DNA of 7,755 bases from Zymogenus sp964542895 (GTDB taxonomy: Bacteria; Desulfobacterota; Zymogenia; Zymogenales; Zymogenaceae). The stretch lies in contig CAZIWT010000158.1 in assembly GCA_964542895.1 (NCBI GenBank), positions 1 through 7,755 on the forward strand, in the 5' to 3' direction. Of this stretch, positions 1 to 5,998 are shown piece after piece; position 1 is the first letter of the stretch, and each line of letters begins with the position of its first letter. The notes under the pieces are model-generated. The model saw only the letters and a list, made by a program, of their open reading frames with translations, was not told the DNA's origin and made no database searches. Both the position numbers and the translations under genes were made by a program.

Positions 1-24
1 AGTATTCCCCCCCCTACTTTCCAC

Positions 25-53
25 TTGCAAAATTGACAAATTTTTCGTATATT
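25..53 (+). promoter_or_regulatory. Candidate sigma-70 promoter for the paraoxonase-like gene
   Basis: TTGCAA (25-30) and TATATT (48-53) are separated by 17 bases, an ideal spacing. A better -35 match, TTGACA at 33-38, lies nearby but has no -10 box at a workable distance. An AGGGGAA Shine-Dalgarno sequence at 82-88 precedes the ATG at 94. The assignment rests on pattern only. Confidence 0.4.
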
Positions 54-93
54 GGCGAAAAATTAATACAATCTCTAAAAAAGGGGAAACGAA

Positions 94-1170
94 ATGTCTG
101 CGAAAACGAAAAATATAAGCGGGCTTAAAGTCTTGTTAGTCGTTCTAACGGCCGTATCTCTGGGCCTCGCCTTCGGGTGCGCAAAGAATATCGAGACGGA
201 AATACCGATCGACTCCTGCATCCGCATCACCGGGATGCCGGGGCCGGAGGACTTCGCCTACATCGAAAGCGAGAATATCCTCGTCGTCTCCAGCCACGAC
301 AGGAGAAACAGCGAGAGCGACGGGAAGCTCTTCTGGATCGACCTTACCCTTCCGCCCGAGGAGCAGGCGGGAAATCCCATCGATATCGAATACCCGGAAG
401 GCTTCAAGCCGCACGGCGTAAGCTACATACCGACGAACAGCGGGGGAAAACTCTACGTCATATCCCACCCGAATCCTGACGAGGGACTGCACACGGTAGA
501 GGTCTTCGACATGACCGGAAAGGGAAACCGCAGGGAGTGGAGCCACGTCGAGACCCTTCAGAGCGAGCTCTACACGAGTCCCAACGACCTCGTCGCCCTG
601 CCGGACGGGACGGTCTTCGTCTCCAACGACTCCGGCAAGGGAGGAAACACCATCAAGAAGATCAAGGCCCTCTTCAAGATAAAAAACGGCGATATCATCT
701 ACTACGACGGGGCTGAATATATCGACTTTGGCAACCCGGAGTCCTACGGAAACGGGATCACCTACTTCAAAGATGACGGCGCGGAGTACCTGTACCGCGC
801 GGCCCTGATGGACAAGTCGGTCAAGAAATACGAGATCGTAAGGACCGACGGCAAGATCACGGAGCTGAAGTATCTTTCGAAGGTCGAGCTGGGAACGATG
901 CCGGACAACCTCGAGATCGAGCCGGACGGAACCATCTACGTTGCATGTCACTTCGACTCGTTTACCTTCTTAAAGCACGCCAAGGACGGCGCCAACATCT
1001 CTCCCACGCAGGTTTTTAGGATTACACCGGACGGAAAGATAACCGAGCTTTACGCCAACAGGGGCCAGGAGATATCGGCGGGAAGCGTGGGGCGCGTAAT
1101 CGACGGCAGGCTCTACATCGGACAGGTCTTCGAGGAGTTTCTCCTCTCCTGCCCCTGCTGCTCGGAGTAG
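94..1170 (+). CDS. Paraoxonase/arylesterase-family (PON-like) predicted lipoprotein
   Basis: 358 residues. Family members are calcium-dependent hydrolases (lactonase/arylesterase) with a six-bladed beta-propeller fold. Residues 10-28 form a hydrophobic signal segment ending in LAFGC, so C29 is a plausible lipid-attachment cysteine, although Phe at -2 makes the lipobox imperfect. The motifs match mammalian PON1 in order. E52-D53 (GPEDFAY) corresponds to PON1 E53/D54, H107 (PHGVS) to H115, and H125 (SHP) to H134. N164-D165 (SPNDL) corresponds to N168/D169, N220 (NGI) to N224, D271-N272 (PDNL) to D269/N270, and H286 (ACH) to H285. C42 and C353 correspond to the PON1 disulfide pair, even in numbering. 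This suggests a folded, secreted enzyme with intact calcium sites. The substrate cannot be read from the sequence; lactones are the commonest substrates in the family. The gene appears to be transcribed alone and is convergent with the next gene. The C-terminus is unusually cysteine-rich (CPCCSE). Alternative label: a gluconolactonase/SMP-30-like propeller, but the PON-specific motifs argue against it. Confidence 0.9.
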   Translation: MSAKTKNISGLKVLLVVLTAVSLGLAFGCAKNIETEIPIDSCIRITGMPGPEDFAYIESENILVVSSHDRRNSESDGKLFWIDLTLPPEEQAGNPIDIEYPEGFKPHGVSYIPTNSGGKLYVISHPNPDEGLHTVEVFDMTGKGNRREWSHVETLQSELYTSPNDLVALPDGTVFVSNDSGKGGNTIKKIKALFKIKNGDIIYYDGAEYIDFGNPESYGNGITYFKDDGAEYLYRAALMDKSVKKYEIVRTDGKITELKYLSKVELGTMPDNLEIEPDGTIYVACHFDSFTFLKHAKDGANISPTQVFRITPDGKITELYANRGQEISAGSVGRVIDGRLYIGQVFEEFLLSCPCCSE

Positions 1171-1210
1171 AAGTAATTTAAGATTGAGATATTCTGTATT
1201 ATAAGAAGGG

Positions 1211-1251
1211 GGCGGCGGGAGATGCGAGGATTGCATGACTCTCCCGCCGCC
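1211..1251. terminator. GC-rich hairpin between convergent genes, likely bidirectional terminator
   Basis: A perfect 12-bp inverted repeat, GGCGGCGGGAGA (1211-1222) and TCTCCCGCCGCC (1240-1251), encloses a 17-base loop. It lies in the 107-base gap between the PON-like gene (plus) and the HD gene (minus). There is no strong U-tract on the plus side. The minus-side transcript continues into a weakly T-rich CCCTTCTTAT. The position and stem strength support termination or 3'-end protection; the missing U-tract lowers confidence in classical intrinsic termination. Confidence 0.5.
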
Positions 1252-1277
1252 ATCTATGTAAAAGCCTTCCGGCTGGA

Positions 1278-2012
1278 CTAAAGATACCTGCTTTTCGCGA
1301 TTTCCCTTCCGGTATCCGTCTTAAAGAGATTTTCGATTATTTCCTCAAGTTTATCCCTGTCATCGATATTGTATAAGTCCGGGATGCTGGAAATCCAGTC
1401 CGCATCCCAGATAATCCTGAACTCCACTGTGTCGATATCCACCGCGCTGTGGTGGCTCCCCACGATCCGAGACACGTGCTCTATCGTATCGCCGTCAAGG
1501 CCCAAATCCTTCATGATACCCTCGGCGATCTTTGGGCCCTCCATCTCCTGGTACTTGGCGGCGGAGGAGCCGTGCACCCTTTCCGCCTCCTTGATGCCGA
1601 TGTCGTGAAGGAGCGCCGCCGCCGCCACGACCTTAGGGTCGCCCCCCTCTTTCTTCAGGATTTCTTCTGCATACTCGAAGACGGAGAGGGCGTGGTCGAT
1701 CCTCTTTCGATCTTCACCGAACACCCTCTTCACCTCATCGATCAACCTGTCGGTCAAGGGCATATCCAGAGCATCCTTTCCCTCGACCCCGGCCGGGTCA
1801 AAGCCGAGGCACTCCTTTGCGTGCTCGCACCATTGGGCGCAGCCGAGACTGAGCCTCGGATTCACGACCCGCCTTCCGCAGGCCCTGCAGCGCCTGGCGG
1901 CGTCGTCCTTGAAGAACTCCACCGCATTTCCGCAACCTCCGCAGGGCACCTCGAATATGTCACCCGCCCTCCAGTAGCGGGTATCCTGACCCGGGCATAA
2001 GACCTGTTTCAC
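1278..2012 (-). CDS. HD-domain phosphohydrolase with N-terminal eight-cysteine module
   Basis: 244 residues with a GTG start, chosen because AAAGGGGG (2020-2027, minus strand) sits 7 bases upstream and because the first cysteine motif begins immediately. Residues 1-70 hold cysteines C6, C24/C27 (CGGC), C42/C45 (CRAC), C58, C62 and C68, resembling one or two zinc ribbons or possibly an Fe-S site. Residues about 100-225 are an HD domain, a divalent-metal phosphohydrolase fold. H107, H136-D137 (LLHDIG), H187 or H188 (GSHHS) and D203 or D205 (WDADW) are the likely metal ligands; H147 and H179 could add a second metal. HD proteins commonly cleave nucleotides or other phosphomonoesters or diesters; this substrate is unknown. 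The gene starts 64 bases after the ferredoxin gene ends, in the same direction, with no clear terminator between, so co-transcription with the Rrf2-ferredoxin pair is likely. No truncation is seen. Confidence 0.85.
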   Translation of the reverse strand: MKQVLCPGQDTRYWRAGDIFEVPCGGCGNAVEFFKDDAARRCRACGRRVVNPRLSLGCAQWCEHAKECLGFDPAGVEGKDALDMPLTDRLIDEVKRVFGEDRKRIDHALSVFEYAEEILKKEGGDPKVVAAAALLHDIGIKEAERVHGSSAAKYQEMEGPKIAEGIMKDLGLDGDTIEHVSRIVGSHHSAVDIDTVEFRIIWDADWISSIPDLYNIDDRDKLEEIIENLFKTDTGREIAKSRYL

Positions 2013-2076
2013 GGCCGATCCCCCTTTACCTATCGAACCAATAAATCTTACAAAAAGCCGAGTATATTTCGCTCGA

Positions 2077-2835
2077 TCAGGCCGCGGCCACCGGCTTTAC
2101 CGATACTATCTCCCCGTCCCTTCCGACCACCACCCTCGTGATATCGAGCTTAACCCCCGCCCTCTCCGCCGCCTTTTCCGCCGCAACCGCAAGGCCGCCG
2201 CAGCAGGGCACCTCCATCATGACGACCGAAAGGGAATTGAGATCCGCCTCCTTGATAATATCGGCTAACCTCTGAACGTCGTTTTCATGGTTGTCGAACT
2301 TGGGACAGCCGATGGCGACCGCCCTCCCCCTGATGAACTCCGGGTGGAGGTTCGGATACGCCACGCCGGCGCAGTCCGCCAATAGGACCAGGTCTTTGCC
2401 CTTAAGAAAGGGCGCGCCCGGCCCCAAGAGCTTCAGCTTTATCGGCCAGTGGGAAAGCTCCGATTGAGCAATCCCCGCCCCTATGGCGCCCCGGTGTGCG
2501 ATGCCTGTGGGCTTTAGCTCAACGGCGCTCTCTCCGGGGCAGCCGCACGCGAGAACTCCCCCTCCGCCAGCTTGTCCTTCGTTGGTAGTTTTAAGCGACT
2601 TCAGGCGCTCCTCGACCTTCTCCTCGTCGAAGTCCGGTGCCTCCTTTACCACGATGGAGAGCGCCCCCTCGGGGCAATCTCCGATGCAGGCGCCCAGTCC
2701 GTCGCAGTATACGTCGCTCACTACCTTCGCCTTCCCGTTTACCAGCTCCAGGGCCCCCTCCGCACATGCCATTATACACTGGCCGCATCCCGTGCACTTC
2801 TCCTCGTCGATCTCTATTATCTCTCTTTTGGCCAT
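2077..2835 (-). CDS. Cysteine-rich 4Fe-4S ferredoxin-like protein of the type found near hcp
   Basis: 252 residues, 13 cysteines. Residues 1-65 are a bacterial ferredoxin domain. The first motif is classical, CxxCxxCxxxC (C14, C17, C20, C24). The second is atypical, C44-x5-C50-x3-C54-P, and lacks the usual middle cysteine (L47), so the second cluster may be 3Fe-4S or use a non-cysteine ligand. After a Gly-rich linker (about 88-93) comes a roughly 155-residue domain with conserved-looking C97/C99 (ACGCP), C155 (ADCAG), C177 (GCPKFD) and C211-C212 (VPCCGG). From memory of the family, such proteins often lie beside hydroxylamine reductase/hybrid-cluster protein genes in anaerobes; no hcp is in this window. 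The likely role is cytoplasmic electron transfer or a redox/nitrosative stress function. The ATG overlaps the Rrf2 stop codon by one base (TAATG), implying translational coupling. A GGGAG Shine-Dalgarno sequence lies inside the end of the Rrf2 gene. Confidence 0.88.
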   Translation of the reverse strand: MAKREIIEIDEEKCTGCGQCIMACAEGALELVNGKAKVVSDVYCDGLGACIGDCPEGALSIVVKEAPDFDEEKVEERLKSLKTTNEGQAGGGGVLACGCPGESAVELKPTGIAHRGAIGAGIAQSELSHWPIKLKLLGPGAPFLKGKDLVLLADCAGVAYPNLHPEFIRGRAVAIGCPKFDNHENDVQRLADIIKEADLNSLSVVMMEVPCCGGLAVAAEKAAERAGVKLDITRVVVGRDGEIVSVKPVAAA

Positions 2836-3257
2836 TATTTTTTACTCCCGAAAAGATTTTTCACCTCCGAAAGAGAGGTCCTCGAAAGGTGCTCCCTTAT
2901 CTCGTCTCTCATCCTCACAAGGCGGTCGCCGAAGATACACTCACCGTTTCGGCAGATCGGCCGATCCAGTAGGCAGTTTTTCGCCTCGATCTTCCCCTCC
3001 ATCAGCTCGTATATTTCAATCAGCGTTATATCCTCCGGGGACTTCGCCAGGTAGAAGCCCCCCTTCGGCCCCCTGGCGGAATCCACGTAACCCGCATGAG
3101 AGAGCCTCTGGAGGACCTTCGCCAGGTGCGCCTCGGAGACGTTAAAGGTGGCCGCGCTCTCTTTTGCCGAGATCACCTTCTCCTCATCGCTCGCCAGAAG
3201 GGCCATTGTGTGGAGCGCCAAGGACGCGGCCTCCGATATCTTGAAGAAGTTGTTCAT
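2835..3257 (-). CDS. Rrf2-family Fe-S transcriptional regulator
   Basis: 140 residues from the preferred ATG at 3257 (MNNFFKISEAASLAL), which gives the usual short Rrf2 N-terminus. An in-frame ATG at 3293 would add 12 residues not typical of the family. Neither start has a strong Shine-Dalgarno sequence, so the choice is not settled. A winged helix-turn-helix covers about residues 10-60 (SAKESAATFNVSEAHLAKVLQRL is the recognition region), followed by the hallmark wing RGPKGGFYLA (62-71). Three cysteines, C95-x6-C102-x4-C107, match the Fe-S cluster site of IscR/NsrR-type members, so DNA binding probably responds to cluster state (iron, oxygen, NO or peroxide). This is the first gene of the operon with the ferredoxin and probably the HD protein. 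An ideal promoter with an embedded palindrome lies just upstream, consistent with autoregulation. The specific signal and subfamily cannot be determined from the sequence alone. Confidence 0.92.
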   Translation of the reverse strand: MNNFFKISEAASLALHTMALLASDEEKVISAKESAATFNVSEAHLAKVLQRLSHAGYVDSARGPKGGFYLAKSPEDITLIEIYELMEGKIEAKNCLLDRPICRNGECIFGDRLVRMRDEIREHLSRTSLSEVKNLFGSKK

Positions 3258-3305
3258 GGAAATATCAATACAATAAATATGAAATAAAGTCATCTATTCA
3301 AGTAT

Positions 3306-3325
3306 TTAGGTACTATTATACCTAA
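3306..3325. promoter_or_regulatory. Palindromic operator overlapping the -10 box, probable Rrf2 site
   Basis: TTAGGTA (3306-3312) and TACCTAA (3319-3325) are perfect inverted 7-base arms with a 6-base centre, a 20-base site suited to a dimeric winged-helix regulator. The site covers the whole -10 hexamer and the predicted transcription start, so occupancy would block RNA polymerase. Assignment to the adjacent Rrf2 protein is inference from position. Confidence 0.65.
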
Positions 3326-3342
3326 TTATTTCACCATGTCAA
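3315..3342 (-). promoter_or_regulatory. Consensus sigma-70 promoter for the Rrf2 operon
   Basis: Read on the minus strand, TTGACA (3342-3337) is followed by a 16-base spacer and TATAAT (3320-3315). Both hexamers are perfect consensus. Transcription would begin near 3308, leaving about 50 bases of leader before the ATG at 3257, or about 15 before the alternative ATG at 3293. Such a strong promoter usually needs a repressor, which fits the overlapping palindrome. Confidence 0.75.
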
Positions 3343-3416
3343 GCACTTTTTTAAAAATCCGGTTGTTTTAATTAGATTATTTAGTGCCGACAGGCTGGAC
3401 CAATGGATGAAAACGG

Positions 3417-4145
3417 CTACTCCCCCACTCTCTCGACCATCTCCGCGAGCCACCGGTGAATGGGGGCCATCTTTCTAAAATATTCAAAGGCGTAATCTAC
3501 CATCGCCTCCGTGTAGAACTCCTCGGGAATTGGCGACTCTGCAAAGGCGGTCAGCCCCCTGTTTAACAGAAGGTCCGCCCTCTCGTGATCCGGGTCGTAG
3601 CCGCGGGGCACCCTCTTGTAGCGCTCCCCGCCGTAAAGACCACACCTGCCGTCCCCCTTGACCGTAATGCTCCCCTCGACCTCCCCTATCGCCTCGGCGA
3701 GCTTCGGGCCGTGTGTCGGGTGAACCACCGATCTCCTGTACTCGTCTAAATGCTCCTTGGGGAACATGTAAAGCCCCGCGCCGAGCAGTAGGAGCTCCGG
3801 CTCCACGTGGAAGTAGAACCCGGAACACTCCATCCTTTTTCTCCTGCCCTCCCAGAAGAATATCGCCAGGTGCGTCTTGTAGGGAGATTTGTCCTTGCCG
3901 AACCTCACATCCCGGTTTATCCGAAAGAGCGACTTGTTTACCCTCGGGTCGGCGATTATGTTCGGGGCGATCAGCTCGAGCCTCTCCCCCATGTCGACGA
4001 CGAAATCCCTGGCGGTCGCCATGACGTGATCCTCGAAATCACCCCTGTGGTCGTCGAACCACTCCTTCTTGTTGTTCGCCGCAAGGCCCTTATAAAACTT
4101 CAGCGTATCATCGCTGAAGCCGGTGAAATTCCCTCTGTCCCCCAT
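3417..4145 (-). CDS. DUF2461 (TIGR02453-type) family protein, function unknown
   Basis: 242 residues, close to the usual length for the family. Recognisable family blocks are GFSDDTLKFYKGLAANNKKEWF (residues 9-30, with N24, N25, W29 and F30), KSLFRINRDVRFGKDKSPYKT (71-91), and a GFYFHVEPE segment (109-117) where the family has a Tyr/His-containing strand. The sequence is soluble, with no signal peptide or membrane segment, and basic in the RDVRFxKDKxPYKT block. No catalytic activity is established for the family to my knowledge, so none is claimed. AAGGAG lies 9 bases upstream of the ATG, supporting the start. The gene reads toward the Rrf2 promoter and I see no convincing terminator between 3416 and 3343, so some read-through is possible. 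It is divergent from the FAD oxidoreductase gene across 230 bases. Confidence 0.9.
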   Translation of the reverse strand: MGDRGNFTGFSDDTLKFYKGLAANNKKEWFDDHRGDFEDHVMATARDFVVDMGERLELIAPNIIADPRVNKSLFRINRDVRFGKDKSPYKTHLAIFFWEGRRKRMECSGFYFHVEPELLLLGAGLYMFPKEHLDEYRRSVVHPTHGPKLAEAIGEVEGSITVKGDGRCGLYGGERYKRVPRGYDPDHERADLLLNRGLTAFAESPIPEEFYTEAMVDYAFEYFRKMAPIHRWLAEMVERVGE

Positions 4146-4183
4146 CCTAATATACTCCTTAAGCTCAATGCCATTTTGAAACT

Positions 4184-4213
4184 AATATAATAATAGTCTA
4201 CTTTATATGTCAG
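4184..4213 (-). promoter_or_regulatory. Candidate promoter for the DUF2461 gene
   Basis: On the minus strand, CTGACA (4213-4208) and TATATT (4189-4184) are 18 bases apart. An alternative pair is TTGATA (4223-4218) and TAGACT (4200-4195) with a 17-base spacer. Either places the start a few tens of bases before the AAGGAG ribosome site. The region is AT-rich, so chance matches are likely. Confidence 0.35.
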
Positions 4214-4296
4214 GATTTATCAAGGAGATTGTAAGACAATGAAATTTATCCCGTGCTTTTGAGCGAATGGTTTTTATCCGTTCAGTCCGTTCTTTC

Positions 4297-4325
4297 TTGT
4301 CTTCAAGCTCCAACTCTGATAGTAT
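4297..4325 (+). promoter_or_regulatory. Candidate promoter for the FAD oxidoreductase gene
   Basis: TTGTCT (4297-4302) and TAGTAT (4320-4325) have a 17-base spacer in the divergent 230-base gap. A pyrimidine-rich leader then leads to AAGGAG (4364-4369), 6 bases before the ATG at 4376. Just upstream, CCGTTC occurs twice with a 9-base period (4278-4283 and 4287-4292), a possible activator site. Pattern only. Confidence 0.35.
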
Positions 4326-4375
4326 TTTAGCCTCTTGTTTTTTTCTTTTCAAAATATCCGGTTAAGGAGCTGACC

Positions 4376-5911
4376 ATGACTAAGGCGGTAGTGATCGGAG
4401 CGGGAATGGCGGGACTCACCGTGGCGGCGTATCTCGCCAGGGACGGGATGGATGTTGACGTATACGAGCAGTCTGAGGTGATCGGCGGGGTGACGAGGTC
4501 GATGGAGTCGAAGGGATTCACGTGGGACATTGGGCCGATGATAATCGAGGCCGTGGGGCCCGGTGAGCCGGGGGGTGTCGTTCTTGAGGAGATCGGTGCT
4601 ACGGACAGGTTCGAGCTGATCCTGGGAGACCGCGTGGTGGCCTTTCCCGACTATACAGTCAAAAAGCCGGAGAAGTACGGCGGGCCCTACTGGAGAAAGG
4701 ATCTGTTGAAAGAAATCTTCCCCGACGAGGCCGACGGGATAGACCGCTTCTACAAGATCTGCGATATCGTAACCGACCTCGTCACGCTGGACAGGATGGC
4801 AAAGGTAAGGGGGCCGATTCGCGCCTTCTTCTACAAGATCGGGATGCTGATTCTCTATCTCAGGATAAAAAAATACGAGAAGCTCTCGGCGATGGAGCTC
4901 CTCGACCTCTACTTCACCGACGAGAAGATAAAGGCCTTCTTCACCGCGATCTTGGCCGACCTCGTCGTCCTTCCGTCGGAGTTCATCGGGCTGGGCGTCC
5001 CCTTCTTCAACCCGGAGACCGCCTACGACTACAGGATCCCCGCAAAGAGGGTCTTCGGGATAGGGCCCAAGAGGGTGCAGTTTTACTACGTCGCCGGGGG
5101 GATCGGGAAGATGGTCGATGCGGTCGCCGAATCGGTAACCGAGGCCGGAGGTAAAATACACACGAAGGCACCCGTCAAAAGAATATTGACCGAGGGGGAT
5201 AAGGTCACGAGCGTCGAGCTTGAGGACGGTAAGGTTGTTAAGGCGGACATGGTGTTCGTAAGCGGCGGCGCCAGGGAGTGCTTCTTCAGGCTCATCGGTA
5301 AAGACCGCCTTCCGGCCGACTTCACGGCAGAGATAGAGGACGTCCCGCTGATGGAATCGGTCTTCATGGTGCAGTTAGGCGTAGATATCGACCCCACGCC
5401 CTACCAGGACAGGCCGGTCGTCTACTACATCAACACCTACGACATCGAGGGGGGAGTCTACCTCACCCGCGACGGGGAGTACCACGAGGGGAAGGAGGGT
5501 TTCGTCGTCTACATCAACTCCTTCCACACACCATCGATGGCGCCTAAAGGTCAGCACTCGATAACGATCTACACCATCGCCCCCAGCGAGATCGAGGGGG
5601 GGTGGGAGGCGGTCAAAGACGAGATGACCGAGAAGCTCCTTATCGAGGCGGAGAGGGCAATCCCGGGGTTGAGGAAGAGCGCCAAGGTTACGATCACGCT
5701 GACGCCGGACGACTTCAAGAGAATCACCTACATGCCGGATCACCACTCCTTCGGCGGGATGTGCCCCATCATGGGAAAGGAAGCGCCCAAGTTCAGGACG
5801 CCGTTTAAGAACCTCTGGTTTATCGGGAGCCAGAGCGAGGCGGGCGCCAGCGTTCCGGCCCAGATCATAAACACCAGGCGGATATTCAAGATGGCGAAGA
5901 AGGAGCTTTAG
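4376..5911 (+). CDS. Phytoene-desaturase-like FAD/NAD(P)-dependent oxidoreductase (COG1233 type)
   Basis: 511 residues, the usual length for CrtI/carotenoid isomerase/retinol saturase-like proteins. The N-terminal Rossmann fold has GAGMAG (residues 8-13), E31 at the end of the second strand to bind FAD ribose, and the IGGVTRS loop (36-42) typical of this superfamily. DIGP (51-54) corresponds to the conserved segment after it. YVAGGIGKMVDAVAESV (238-254) is the typical second FAD-binding segment. The C-terminal motif is NLWFIGSQSEAGASVPA (479-495), where the flavin isoalloxazine is usually contacted. No carotenoid-pathway genes (crtB, crtE) are visible, so a carotene desaturase role is not supported; family members also act on other polyenes and on hydrophobic or amine substrates. 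The start is well supported by AAGGAG 6 bases upstream. It is probably co-transcribed with the downstream permease, with 87 bases between them. Hydrophobic patches at 150-161 suggest membrane-surface association, as in CrtI. Confidence 0.88.
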   Translation: MTKAVVIGAGMAGLTVAAYLARDGMDVDVYEQSEVIGGVTRSMESKGFTWDIGPMIIEAVGPGEPGGVVLEEIGATDRFELILGDRVVAFPDYTVKKPEKYGGPYWRKDLLKEIFPDEADGIDRFYKICDIVTDLVTLDRMAKVRGPIRAFFYKIGMLILYLRIKKYEKLSAMELLDLYFTDEKIKAFFTAILADLVVLPSEFIGLGVPFFNPETAYDYRIPAKRVFGIGPKRVQFYYVAGGIGKMVDAVAESVTEAGGKIHTKAPVKRILTEGDKVTSVELEDGKVVKADMVFVSGGARECFFRLIGKDRLPADFTAEIEDVPLMESVFMVQLGVDIDPTPYQDRPVVYYINTYDIEGGVYLTRDGEYHEGKEGFVVYINSFHTPSMAPKGQHSITIYTIAPSEIEGGWEAVKDEMTEKLLIEAERAIPGLRKSAKVTITLTPDDFKRITYMPDHHSFGGMCPIMGKEAPKFRTPFKNLWFIGSQSEAGASVPAQIINTRRIFKMAKKEL

Positions 5912-5919
5912 GAGGCCGC

Positions 5920-5967
5920 CTGTAAAAGACCCCTCTTCCCGGACAGGGGCCACCGGAGTCTTTACAG
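5920..5967 (+). other. Intercistronic hairpin between oxidoreductase and permease genes
   Basis: CTGTAAAAGAC (5920-5930) pairs with GTCTTTACAG (5958-5967), with one bulged A. Inside it, CCCCT (5930-5934) can pair with AGGGG (5945-5949). No U-run follows (AAAATAAGG), so it is not a classical terminator. A smaller TAAGG/CCTTA hairpin (5972-5986) ends 3 bases before the permease Shine-Dalgarno sequence. It could set relative expression by processing, partial termination or translation control. Confidence 0.45.
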
Positions 5968-5998
5968 AAAATAAGGCTCCCCCTTAACGAGGAAATGC

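Noticed and set aside
145..951. Long minus-strand open frame (268 codons) opposite the PON-like gene
   Set aside because: It mirrors the codon pattern of the real gene, has low-complexity Arg/Val/Asp content and shows no recognisable motif. The plus-strand protein has a clear family match.
2013..2076. CGAG/CTCG mini-stem followed by GCTTTTT as a terminator between ferredoxin and HD genes
   Set aside because: Only 4 base pairs with a 9-base loop; too weak to separate the genes transcriptionally.
2483..3145. Plus-strand open frame (220 codons) across the ferredoxin and Rrf2 genes
   Set aside because: Ser/Pro/Arg-rich low-complexity translation crossing two well-supported minus-strand genes.
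3258..3293. Upstream ATG adding 12 residues to Rrf2
   Set aside because: The extension is not typical of Rrf2 proteins and has no ribosome site; it would also leave only about 15 bases of leader. The internal ATG at 3257 is preferred but not proven.
3343..3416. Terminator for the DUF2461 gene
   Set aside because: The run TTTTTAAAAAA and nearby bases do not form a stable GC stem; no convincing terminator is seen.
4349..5161. Long minus-strand open frame (270 codons) opposite the FAD oxidoreductase
   Set aside because: Shadow of a GC-rich gene with strong FAD motifs on the plus strand; no domain or ribosome site of its own.
5375..5953. Minus-strand open frame (192 codons) over the oxidoreductase 3' end
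   Set aside because: Composition is typical of an antisense shadow and there are no motifs.
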